Shown in pieces: positions 1 through 7,532 of a stretch of DNA of 11,195 nucleotides (position 1 is its first letter; each line of letters opens with the position of its first letter). The DNA comes from Cephalothrix spiralis (lineage: Eukaryota; Nemertea; Palaeonemertea; Archinemertea; Cephalotrichidae): positions 1-11,195 of the forward strand of contig JAUCNG010378926.1 of NCBI GenBank assembly GCA_032353305.1, in the 5' to 3' direction. The notes under the pieces were generated by a model, which was not told the origin of the DNA, did not search any database, and saw nothing but the letters and a program-made list of their open reading frames with translations. The position numbers were made by a program, and so were the translations under genes.

Positions 1-130
1 AGCTTTCCAAAAATATAAGGGTTGATGGGGTTTAGGCCCGCACTTCCGAGATTTTGGCGGGGGGGGGGGCCGAAAACAGGGGTCTGAAGGTTTAAGACCA
101 AAAGTTCCATAAACTTGTGTATATACATTA
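1..130 (+). repeat. Truncated copy of a dispersed repeat (family 1)
   Basis: Positions 1-54 match the reverse complement of 6242-6295 at about 49 of 54 bases. Positions 80-121 match 6538-6579 in direct orientation at about 35 of 42. An 11-G run (59-69) sits between the two matching parts. The window edge cuts the element, so its true start is outside. The arrangement suggests a mobile element family whose copies have been internally rearranged. No coding capacity is visible and the family is not recognised. Confidence 0.7.
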
Positions 131-639
131 ATTGGCACATAATTAATACAAAAGTTAGATATAAAAATATTAAATCGGCAGATAAAAAGCGCTGATTTGC
201 CAAGTGCTACAAATATCGTCAGTTTTCTTATAACACAAAGTATTACTAAGAATAGAGCACCTCAGACTATAGGCACTTGGTCTTACGATATACCCCTATT
301 TTATCCTTCTAGAATTTCTATTATTTTCTAAGAATAGTGTCTTATGCGTAATGCGTCTAAATTTAGTATAACCTTTTGTTCAGCATCCCCTCAAGGCAGT
401 TTTGAAATATAGAAGTTAATTTACCATATGAAAGAGGATTCAGTTACCCTTTATATTAATCGCGGATGTTTTGCGAAATTTGCTGTTTTTCAAGGAAAGA
501 ATGATATTCCTTCTTTATAATTTTTTTATATTTTTCCTGAAAAAGTACATGAAAAAAAAGTTCCAAAAATAGAATCGATAAACGCTTCACTGTTCAACTT
601 GTTTCCGTGCAATTCCTTAGGGATTCTCCTGTCATTTTG
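131..639. other. Unassigned AT-rich DNA
   Basis: I see no gene, RNA or clear repeat in this stretch. It has short A and T runs and stop codons in every frame. It is probably intergenic or intronic. Confidence 0.5.
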
Positions 640-1169
640 TTAGATAATTGTTTGTGATCAGGGGGGGTTGTCTATAGACGGATGGGTGGGGTGTTTTTGG
701 ACATTGGTCTCACTCGAGACGCGGGTATCCAGAGGCTTATGTCTCGAAAGTGAAGTTCTTGTCTTGATAATGGGTGGGTATCCAGAGGCTTATGTCTTGA
801 AAGTGAGGATTTGTCTCGATAATGGGTGGTATTAGAAAGTATTATCAGAAAAATGATGCAAAATCAGGCAAAATGTCAAAAAAGTGGTTCATACTTTCAA
901 CAATTAATACGCGTCCCCATTTTTTTGTGGAAAATTTTTACAAAATTGTCTGCGGCCAATTTTTTTTTGGCAAAATTTTGCAAATTCTTCTCTCACTGCA
1001 CTGTGGGTGTTTTTCTACCGAGTGTCCGAAAAGTGAAGTGACGCAAATGTCAAGTTAGTGAAGGGGTGGTGGATCTCATTGTAAAATTTCAAAACATTTC
1101 ACTTCGGAGACGTTGATGTCTGCACTTTCAAGACAACCCCCCCTCCCTGTTCTCTGACAATTATGCTAA
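640..1169. mobile_element. Non-autonomous element with G/C-run inverted ends
   Basis: The left end (640-673) reads TTAG-ATAATTG, then a G7 run, then TTGTCT. The right end (1131-1169), reverse-complemented, reads TTAGC-ATAATTG, then GGG-A-G7, then TTGTCT. The ends are therefore imperfect inverted repeats of about 35-39 bp, set about 530 bp apart. The block TGTCTTGAAAGTG occurs inside both arms, at 793-805 and inverted at about 1123-1135, so the arms were probably once longer. No transposase is encoded. The open frames at 822-1058 lie inside the element and look like chance. A target-site duplication was not found with confidence. Confidence 0.5.
723..828 (+). repeat. 53-bp tandem duplication (two copies)
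   Basis: Copy 1 is 723-775 and copy 2 is 776-828. Both begin GGGTATCCAGAGGCTTATGT and end in a GATAATGG-type sequence, with a handful of differences between them. The pair lies in the left arm of the 640-1169 element. A third, partial relative of its core is found inverted near 1123-1135. Confidence 0.8.
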
Positions 1170-2388
1170 AAATATTACTTCCGAATTTTTTATAAAACGA
1201 GAGTCAAGACCAAGTTATATCTTCGTCAGACGGTGTTAATATTTGCTTGTCTCAAGTTTGTTCCCATATGGATCGCAATCCGATCTTGGTGTAGGAGTTT
1301 TGTCTTTTACCGTTTGTGATATCCACTAAAAGGCAAACTAGTCACATTCACTTTTAACTGCATTTTGTATTGTTTACATCAGTAGTTGGATAGATTAAGT
1401 AAACACAGATAGTATAAATTAGATGAGTCTTTGTCCGATGCTAGAAGAGGGCCTCTTTTGCCCAAAATGCTTGATCAGGGCCAAACCTTATCGTCACACT
1501 CAAACGGACATAATTTTTCACCATTTGGAGGTATCATCATCATTATTTTGTGTTTTGACTAAATCGCAAGCGCCATCTTAAGTTTGAGACCGGAATCATA
1601 TTCCGTAATTTGCCTATTATATCATATTAATACCGTACAAAGAATAATTGTTCCGGTTAGGTCCTGGACTCCTGTTCTTGAACGAAATGTGAATACTGTT
1701 TAGAAGTATAATTGTAAAAGTAAATAACAAATTTTAATTAGATTCTTTCATAAAAAATAAAAATATTTAATTTTCGTTTCTGATAGTTTTTTCTCAAAAT
1801 GGCCGACCAATAATTAGACTCCATTAGGTTTATGATTAGACTGAATCCCTTTTAGATCTTTTGAAAATGGGACATGGATTTAGTACAATTTGCACCACTG
1901 GGTATATTTGGTCGATTGTACATTGTAGTTTGTTGTACCTGCTAACCAAAGCAGTTTCACTATGCATGTAGTACACTTTTAGAGTCTTTTAGAGTCTTTT
2001 TAATAGAGAATGCTTGTTCACTAATTTAGTTTTTTTGGCTTTGAAAATATCATCACAAGTATGCTTGCTTTACAAAACAAACATTATTATCGGTACAATT
2101 TGCATTATTAATGGGTATTTTATCATGTAACGTAATTGGCTCTTGAAAATGTATGTACCAGAAACACCTTTACTATTGAATGTAGGCATGCTTCTAATAT
2201 CTCTGTTTTTATTTAAAAACAAAACACAAAATCGTTCCTGTTCACTCTAGGACAAATCCGTAAATAATCCCCTCAAAAATACCAATTAAATACCAAAAAA
2301 CTTGAGAATAAACCTAAAAATCGCAGTACACTTTTTTGGGCATTATCCCAGTGTCCAATCCCTCTTGTGCTTGCCTCTATTTTAATAA
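1170..2388. other. Unassigned AT-rich DNA
   Basis: No gene, RNA or element is supported here. Small features are an 11-bp duplication near 1978-2000 (TTTAGAGTCTT twice) and a 6-bp-stem hairpin (CGGAAT-CAT-ATTCCG) near 1590-1605. All six frames are broken by frequent stops. Confidence 0.5.
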
Positions 2389-2399
2389 CCCCCCCCCCC
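2389..2399. repeat. C11 homopolymer run
   Basis: Eleven consecutive C residues abut strongly AT-rich DNA on both sides. Like the G11 run at 59-69, such runs are slippage-prone and length-variable. Confidence 0.9.
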
Positions 2400-2780
2400 A
2401 TATTAAATATTGATTTAATGCTTAGAATGATAATTTAATACAAATTTGGACAATCTATTAACTTTTCTATTAAGTAATTATAACATTTTAATAATTTAAT
2501 AACTTTTTTGATAATTTAACAACTTAAAAAAATATTTAATGATTTATATTAGTAAGGAATTCAATGTCCCTGGATTTTAGGTCTATAAATCTTGTCATAT
2601 AATGATAACAAGAGTTTCTGTTGTCTTATCTTGTCTAACTGTATTCCAATTCGTTTTTGTACTTATCATGTACTTATCAACAATTTTCATCCCTGTATTA
2701 TTTTTCTAATACAGATTTCATTCTTAATACTATCATCCTCAAATACATCAGCTTTTTATATTTTAAATGTTTAATTAATA
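2400..2780. repeat. Very AT-rich tract with short ATAATTTAA repeats
   Basis: The 12-mer type ATAATTTAAYA recurs at about 2429, 2491 and 2511. The last two sit in a 20-bp tandem step (2491-2507 and 2511-2527). An 11-bp duplication, GTACTTATCAT/GTACTTATCAA, lies near 2659-2680. No gene is supported; the 60-codon frame from 2592 is low complexity and follows from base composition. Confidence 0.5.
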
Positions 2781-3175
2781 TCCTTGGCTTCATTTTCTTT
2801 TATCATATTTTATTTCTATCACCCTAAAATAGTTCATTATTTCATCATTTTTAAAAGTTACTTCTAAATCCTTGGCTTCATTTTCTTTCATAATTTTGAA
2901 AGATATTTCCATTTCTTAAAACAATAATTCATAATTTCCTCATTCTTTCAACATCCTTGCATTGCTTCATTTTCTTTCATACTTTTTAAGGATATCTTGA
3001 TTTCTAACACCCTAAAATCACCCTTCACCCTTAAATTATTTTTAAAAAAATTCTAAATCATTGGATTCATTTTCTTCATCATTTTCATTACTATATTCCT
3101 AAAATAATTCATCATTTCCTCATTTTCTTCCACATCCTTGGCTTCATCTTCTTTCATCAGTTTGAAAGATATTTT
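2781..3175. repeat. Degenerate tandem repeat, five copies of about 77-104 bp
   Basis: The block TCCTTGGCTTCATTTTCTTT recurs at about 2781, 2869, 2954 (with a 3-4 base insertion), 3058 and 3135. Starts are therefore 88, 85, 104 and 77 bp apart. Secondary conserved blocks include CACCCTAAAATA, AATTCATNATTTCCTCATT and TTTGAAAGATATTT. The plus strand is pyrimidine-rich. On the minus strand, copies 2 and 5 share a readable segment of the type ISFK-(I/L)-MKE-(N/D)-EAKD, but the unit length is not a constant multiple of three. It could be intronic minisatellite DNA or the decayed remnant of a repeat-containing coding region. Confidence 0.75.
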
Positions 3176-3189
3176 CGTGTTCATTTCAG

Positions 3190-3306
3190 GAGTATTCTTC
3201 CAAACAACTTATAACTTTAGTCAACTGTGTTGCTCACGTCAGTCGTAAAGCTAGGCAGAAAATTATTGGTATGATTGAGGAAAGTGACCGGATCCGAAGG
3301 CAGTGA
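3190..3306 (+). CDS. Possible terminal coding exon, unknown protein
   Basis: This is a low-confidence exon call. A pyrimidine-rich stretch ending TTCATTTCAG (3180-3189) resembles a 3' splice site. The frame that follows is open for 38 codons and stops at TGA 3304-3306. The peptide is hydrophilic and ordinary in composition, starting EYSSKQLITLV and ending with the basic run SDRIRRQ. Possible poly(A) signals (AATAAA) occur about 260-330 bases downstream, near 3572 and 3626. No family is recognised. The short length and the commonness of such splice-like sites in AT-rich DNA mean chance is a serious alternative. If real, the pyrimidine-rich repeat at 2781-3175 would be intronic. Confidence 0.22.
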   Translation, partial: EYSSKQLITLVNCVAHVSRKARQKIIGMIEESDRIRRQ

Positions 3307-3729
3307 TGTATCTAATTGTTAAGTTAACTGGTAGCTATGGCAACTGTGGTTGCTAAGGCAATTGTATGTTTTTTATAAACCCTCTCATGTACTTTAGTAG
3401 CTCATAGTCAAGTTTATTATCAAATTGTTTCTATTTACAAATTCATTTTATATAAAACCTTACCATCTCCCTCCACCATAGAAATGTCTTTCACTGAAAA
3501 GGGCAAACGGGCCCAGTCCATAAAAATATCTTGGGTTTTACTTGGTGGCTGAAAAAATGCTCAAATAATCTGAAATAAAAACAAAAATCACTTTTCTATT
3601 CGAATTTGTCATAAATTTCACCATGAAATAAATTTTAATGTTTTAAAAATCTATCCGGTTATCAACGGATCCTTTGTAGGGTTAAAATCTTTAAAATGAA
3701 ACTACATGTTGATAAGTTCAGAAAAATAA
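3307..3729. other. Unassigned DNA, possible 3' untranslated region
   Basis: No open frame or repeat of note is present. AATAAA-type hexamers occur near 3572 and 3626. If the exon at 3190-3306 is genuine this could be its 3' UTR; otherwise it is intergenic. Confidence 0.3.
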
Positions 3730-3876
3730 CATAAATTAGACTTGTGCAGAAAAAGCATAAAGTGGACTTAAGCAAAAAAAGCATAAACTGGACTTAAGCA
3801 GAAAAAGGATAAATTGGACTTTAGCATAAATTGGACTTTAGCGGAAAAAGCATAAATTGAACTTTAGCACGTTATT
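3730..3876. repeat. 26-bp tandem repeat, about six units with one 17-bp step
   Basis: Units of the type CATAAATTGGACTTTAGCAG plus AAAAAG start at 3730, 3756, 3782, 3808, 3825 and 3851. The steps are 26, 26, 26, 17 and 26 bp. The short step results from loss of about nine bases (the GCAGAAAAAG part) in the fourth unit. Units differ by only a few substitutions. It is a minisatellite with no coding sense. Confidence 0.9.
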
Positions 3877-4265
3877 AATATTTTTCCTCTCCAAATTACC
3901 ATAAACCCCAATACGAATTTTGATCAATACTTCATCTCCGTTTTCAATTCCTTATAAAAGCATAATACCGGGTCGAAATTCAAACCATTTTAGATTGACC
4001 ATCTCACTTCTAAATGCTTCTACAGAACTCTTAATCAATTTCCATATACGGATTGATAAATAGACAAATATTTATTTGTTTCATCTTATATTACATTCCG
4101 ATATTTGTTTTTAAGGACGCTATACCGTTTTTACGAGAAATCAGAGAATAATTTCTACTTTTGTGTACACTTATTCTATGCCAATATGTAAAAATGTATT
4201 GTATATAATATTTATATTGATAGATTTGTGAATATGTAAATAGCATATATTTGAATTATGTTGTA
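3877..4265. other. Unassigned AT-rich DNA
   Basis: No gene or element is seen. A small palindrome, ACAAATA-TT-TATTTGT, lies near 4064-4079. Confidence 0.5.
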
Positions 4266-4830
4266 AAAAATGTTAGAATTCACGGTTATCCCAAAGTAGA
4301 AAAAAAATTGGAGTTTGTTTACCAGCAAAACCCTTTGGTAGAATGTTTATTTAGGGTCTAACGATCAATTTAAGTAAAAACAAATTCCGCCTAATTTCGA
4401 AAGTTTTCGAGATCTACGCATGCGCGACTCGGTAAAATAACAGCGGTTTTTGGTAGATTATGTGTGTCTTTCTATCTATTGGTAATACACTTATAGCGTA
4501 AGAGCTATAAATCGGGTCCAAATTGCCAATCAAAATTATAATTTAGACCACCGATATCCCAGTAACGATTGGGTTAAGGCTATATAAGTGTATTACCAAT
4601 TGATAGAAATATGACCCGACTAGAATCCGCTGTTATTTTTCCGATTCGCGCATGTGCAGAGCGAAAACTGGACTGCGAATGCGTAGATCTCGAAAACTGT
4701 CGAAAGGCGGAAATTGTTTTACTAGAACTGATCAGTTGGACCCTAAAAACGTTCCTACCTAAGGGTTTTGCTGGGGAATAAACTCTTTCAACCTTTTCCA
4801 ACCGTGGAATAACCGTGAGAATCATTTTGA
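4266..4830. mobile_element. Foldback (long palindromic) element, about 565 bp
   Basis: The left arm (4266-4497) and right arm (4579-4830) are reverse complements at roughly three-quarters identity. Shared blocks include CACGGTTAT, CCAGCAAAACCC, TTTTCGAGATCTACGCAT, AAAATAACAGCGG and ATTGGTAATACACTTATA. Pairing continues into the centre: ATCGGGTCCAAATT near 4512 against AATTTAGACCACCGAT near 4541. Nearly the whole element can therefore fold into one hairpin with its apex near 4530. The right arm carries about 27 bases absent from the left, around 4652-4680. No transposase is encoded; an open minus-strand frame across the right arm (4580-4858) has no independent support. It fits a foldback or MITE-like element of unknown superfamily. 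Confidence 0.85.
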
Positions 4831-5145
4831 GTGGGAAATATTGATTTTGGAAGTACATTTTGCTCTAATTGGGTAAAATCTCACTCCATCTGAATAAAAT
4901 GTCTGACCTATAATCTAATATTCTCCATTTAGAAGTAATTATGTGCTCTTTTCACTCAATTAACCCCTCACTTGTTTTGGGGACACTTATAGATATTTTA
5001 GTGATAGTGGACACTGGTGTCCTACATGTATGTGACACTGATATTATAATCTCTAGTCAATCCATATGGCAGTACTATGTATCTGTGATATGATATGATA
5101 TATCTGAAGAGTAAATCTAATCTATTTATATTATTTATTTCAATT
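4831..5145. other. Unassigned DNA
   Basis: No gene, RNA or repeat is supported between the foldback element and the 180-bp tandem repeat. The stretch is rich in ATAT-type dinucleotides near 5085-5105. Confidence 0.45.
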
Positions 5146-5180
5146 CTAACCCTATTCGGATGCCCTAGAGACTTCAAACT

Positions 5181-5505
5181 GCGGTTATGAAAAGACTATT
5201 CTTATTAGGTGCAGACGTTTGATGACGTCATCGGAAATGCAAGCAAAAATCAGAACGATCAACAACTTTTAAGTAGCCAAATAAGGATTTAAGGAGGCTT
5301 CGTTCTCTTGACCCAACCAGGGGCGCCTTAACCCTATTAGTGCAGGGGAGGGGCCATTATGCAGTTATTAAAAGCCTATTCTTATCAAGTGCAGACGTTT
5401 GACGATGTCATTGGAAATCCAAGCAAAAATCAGAACGGTCAACCACTTTTAAGTAGCCAAATAAGGCTTAAAGGAGGCTTCGTCCTCTTGACCCAACCAG
5501 GGGCC
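5181..5505. repeat. 180-bp-period tandem repeat (two copies)
   Basis: Copy 1 (5181-5325) and copy 2 (5361-5505) align without gaps at an offset of exactly 180 bp over about 145 bp, with roughly 90 percent identity. Shared blocks include GTGCAGACGTTTGA, CAAGCAAAAATCAGAACG, AACTTTTAAGTAGCCAAATA and TTGACCCAACCAGGGGC. The AACCCTATT block upstream of copy 1 (5149-5157) is repeated upstream of copy 2 (5330-5338). The period is therefore probably the full 180 bp, with the linker more diverged. No reading frame is conserved, so this looks like a short satellite-type array. Confidence 0.88.
5221..5232. promoter_or_regulatory. CRE-type palindrome in repeat copy 1
   Basis: GATGACGTCATC contains the full bZIP/CREB palindrome TGACGTCA. 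The equivalent place in copy 2 (5401-5412) has lost it. The motif match is direct; any regulatory role is unproven. Confidence 0.35.
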
Positions 5506-5654
5506 TAAGGCCTATCCTCTTTACCCTAAAGAGCTGTGACCACCCCTCCCGATAGTGGCCCTCGCGCAATACAAGTGCGGACATTTATCAGGAATACGCG
5601 GATTTGATCGTTCTCAATGGGCATTAAATTTCTATAGATCTAAGTGAAAACTAT

Positions 5655-5899
5655 CCTGACAGCTAAGGGTTGGTACGCAGCGCACTCTTATCACTAGGAA
5701 CGAGTGCTACCCCATTTAGGCTACTGTGCTGAAGACCCTAGGTTAATTCTTCTAACCCTGGTTGCTCCAATCTATGGTACGCCATATGAGGTCGCACTCG
5801 TTCCTAGTGATAAGAGTGCGCCTCGTACCAACCCTTGCCTGTCAGGGTGGATTGGAGCAACCAGGGTTCGGAAAATTAACCTAGGGTCTTCAGCACAGT
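5655..5899. repeat. Interleaved double inverted repeat (A-B-A'-B')
   Basis: Four blocks are present. A is 5655-5707, B is 5723-5772, A' is 5794-5846 and B' is 5850-5899. A' is the reverse complement of A at 49 of 53 bases, and B' that of B at 47 of 50. The two pairs cross rather than nest, so the A:A' and B:B' hairpins share intervening strands. The spacers are 15, 21 and 3 bases, too short for both full-length stems to form together. The block is visibly less AT-rich than its surroundings. An open plus-strand frame (5704-5901) runs through it but needs a non-ATG start and has no family resemblance. No known element is recognised. Confidence 0.92.
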
Positions 5900-6241
5900 A
5901 AGACTTAAAATATCGAAAAAGATTTAACTCGGCATTAAAACGCCTTGAATGTTTTGAACTTTAGGTTTTATTGAACAAATTAGAATCTGCTCCTGTTCGA
6001 AGTACCCTTACTTCGGATGAAAATGTTTAACTTTATAAAGTAATAAGATTTTAGAAGATTAGGTTTTACCAATGTCTTGAAGAAGGGAGACCTTGATTTA
6101 ATTTAAAAGAAATGTCTTGGATCATCAAACTGATTAATCCAATATTTGATTAAAAGAGCCTAAAATGGACTTATTCCGGAATCAGTGACTTATAAATAGA
6201 GGAAAATTGGATTATGATAAAAATAATTAATTGAATTTAGG
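5900..6241. other. Unassigned DNA with a small hairpin
   Basis: A perfect 7-bp stem with a 4-base loop (CGAAGTA-CCCT-TACTTCG) lies near 5998-6015. Bases 6047-6070 are repeated in inverted orientation at about 6834-6857 (shared core GATTTTAGAAGATTA). This may mark the outer limits of a rearranged element spanning 6047-6857. No gene is seen. Confidence 0.4.
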
Positions 6242-6590
6242 AAATCTCGGAAGTGCGAGCCTAAACCACTTGAACCTTTATATTTTTGGAAAGCTTGTGG
6301 AAATTCTAGGTTCAAGATTATATTTCCGAAAGGTGCGGGCCCGCTTTGGGACCTCATAGGCCGATACAATTTTTCGAAATAAATCTATATTTGTCCTTGG
6401 CCCCAAAATTGGTCAAACCTAATCGAAAATGGTAGATCAGAAAATATCGGTTTCGACCCCTTTTGGGAACCTTAAATTGTCTTTTTTTAAATGTAAAATT
6501 TGGCTCCGGAGGCCCCAAAAATATAAACTTGAAACTAGGGTCTAAAGGTTTGGCGCCAAAAGTTCCATTAACCTGTGTACGTTATACATA
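6242..6590. repeat. Rearranged copy of dispersed repeat family 1
   Basis: Bases 6242-6295 are the reverse complement of 1-54. Bases 6538-6579 match 80-121 in direct orientation. The motif CCAAAAATATAAA also appears in both orientations, inverted near 6277-6289 and direct near 6516-6530. The block therefore has an inverted internal organisation. A 10-bp perfect palindrome, GCGGGCCCGC, lies at 6335-6344. No open frame of note. Confidence 0.65.
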
Positions 6591-6872
6591 GGATGTACCG
6601 AGAATCTATATATTGGATTTAAGTAATGAAATATATAAACTTGTACGGACACAAACCATATACCAAATCTATATATCAATTCCTCTAAATCGACACCCTA
6701 ATGCATTGACGTTTGTTGTTTTTCTGGTTTTGGCATATAAATGCATTTGTTACAGATAAACTTATCGATATTCATCCGATATTGTTTCAAAATCGATTAT
6801 CGACCAACTTGAAAATTGACACGAAATGGTCTAAAACTTAATCTTCTAAAATCAATGCTGTTGTTTAATAGA
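6591..6872. other. Unassigned AT-rich DNA
   Basis: The short direct repeat AATCTATATAT occurs twice, near 6602 and 6666. Nothing gene-like is seen on the plus strand. Confidence 0.4.
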
Positions 6873-6878
6873 TTTATT
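6873..6878 (-). terminator. Possible poly(A) signal (AATAAA, minus strand)
   Basis: TTTATT on the plus strand reads AATAAA on the minus strand. It lies 42 bases beyond the TAA of the candidate exon at 6920-7177, a normal signal position. The hexamer is frequent by chance in AT-rich DNA. Confidence 0.25.
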
Positions 6879-6919
6879 TAAATCTCATATTACAAATAAT
6901 CATGGAATAAAAAATTAGA

Positions 6920-7177
6920 TTAAAAAACTGTTTGTTGAATTGCTTGTTCAGGAGTTTGAACTTTTTGGTTTCCATTGCAATTAATCAATTTTTGTCTAGC
7001 TTCCCAAAGATCTGAATTATTAATTTTCAGTTTAGATCGGCTGATATCATTGACCGAAGAAATTCTTATTACTCCAAGATAATAGTTACGATGAAATATT
7101 GGATTTGTGACATAAATTATGGAATTGATTCTATTAAATAGAAACTCCCGTGATTTCTTTGAAGAGTGGAACCGCGC
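6920..7177 (-). CDS. Candidate last coding exon, unknown protein
   Basis: Minus-strand reading begins just after a splice-acceptor-like CCATTTTAG (7178-7186). It is open for 85 codons to TAA at 6920-6922, followed at 42 bases by AATAAA. The peptide is protein-like in composition: a basic start (ARFHSSKKSR), a hydrophobic middle (around YYLGVIRI) and a polar Q/N/K-rich end (TPEQAIQQTVF). An ATG-initiated frame at 7333-7335, running down to about 7258, could be the preceding exon; joining it needs an 80-bp intron with a weak donor (ACT/GTGAAA). The joined product would be about 111 residues, with no acidic residue in the first 36, as in mitochondrial presequences. No family is recognised. Frames of this length arise by chance in such DNA. 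Confidence 0.28.
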   Translation of the reverse strand, partial: ARFHSSKKSREFLFNRINSIIYVTNPIFHRNYYLGVIRISSVNDISRSKLKINNSDLWEARQKLINCNGNQKVQTPEQAIQQTVF

Positions 7178-7257
7178 CTAAAATGGATGATTCATTCGAA
7201 ATATTTTTATGTTCGAAATTTCGCAGTTTCATTTCCGAACATTTTATCCATTTTCAC

Positions 7258-7335
7258 AGTAGCATACAACAACAAATAACCGCGACAGAAGAATGAAGTA
7301 TGTGGCAAACCCAGGTATAATCCAAAACTAGCCAT
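7258..7335 (-). CDS. Candidate first coding exon paired with 6920-7177
   Basis: This minus-strand frame begins ATG at 7333-7335 and encodes a start of the type MASFGLYLGLPHTS, rich in aromatic and leucine residues. Left unspliced it ends at TAA 7207-7209 after 42 codons. Ending the exon at 7258 keeps phase with the downstream exon but uses a poor donor site. Another donor-like GTATGC lies just upstream but would put the next exon out of frame. The call depends entirely on the neighbouring exon being real. Confidence 0.15.
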
Positions 7336-7358
7336 TCGGTATCTGTGTTTTAATGGTA

Positions 7359-7384
7359 CATGTACCGTATTCATGTACCGTATT
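7359..7384. repeat. 13-bp perfect tandem duplication
   Basis: CATGTACCGTATT occurs twice in succession. It overlaps a 12-bp palindrome, GGTACATGTACC, at 7355-7366. It was probably made by slippage. Confidence 0.85.
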
Positions 7385-7529
7385 AAAAAAGGACTTCGGT
7401 TCGCGGAGGCTCCATAGACTAAATAGCTACTTATCTATTGCGTTTTCAGACAAGCGTGCTGTATAGATACTGTTTAAATGTGATAAAGAAGTGTGCAGTA
7501 TCATGCATGGCCATAGGATTGTAATTATT

Positions 7530-7532
7530 TTA
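7530..7532. repeat. Target-site duplication, left
   Basis: TTA abuts the GGGG start of the element and is matched by TTA at 7779-7781 after its CCCC end. Confidence 0.7.

Noticed and set aside
822-1058. Open plus-strand frames of 71-78 codons
   Set aside because: They lie inside the 640-1169 element, overlap in different frames, one lacks a simple ATG context, and composition explains them.
3730-3876. CRISPR array
   Set aside because: Units are directly contiguous 26-bp repeats with no unique spacers, in eukaryotic-looking DNA.
4726-4737. Perfect 12-bp palindrome AACTGATCAGTT
   Set aside because: It lies inside a diverged foldback arm and is not kept in the other arm, so it is probably fortuitous.
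4580-4858. 92-codon minus-strand frame
   Set aside because: It runs across the right arm of the foldback palindrome. The matching left arm has no equivalent open frame, so there is no sign of coding constraint.
5704-5901. 65-codon plus-strand frame through the interleaved inverted repeats
   Set aside because: It needs a non-ATG start and its sequence is dictated by the inverted repeats.
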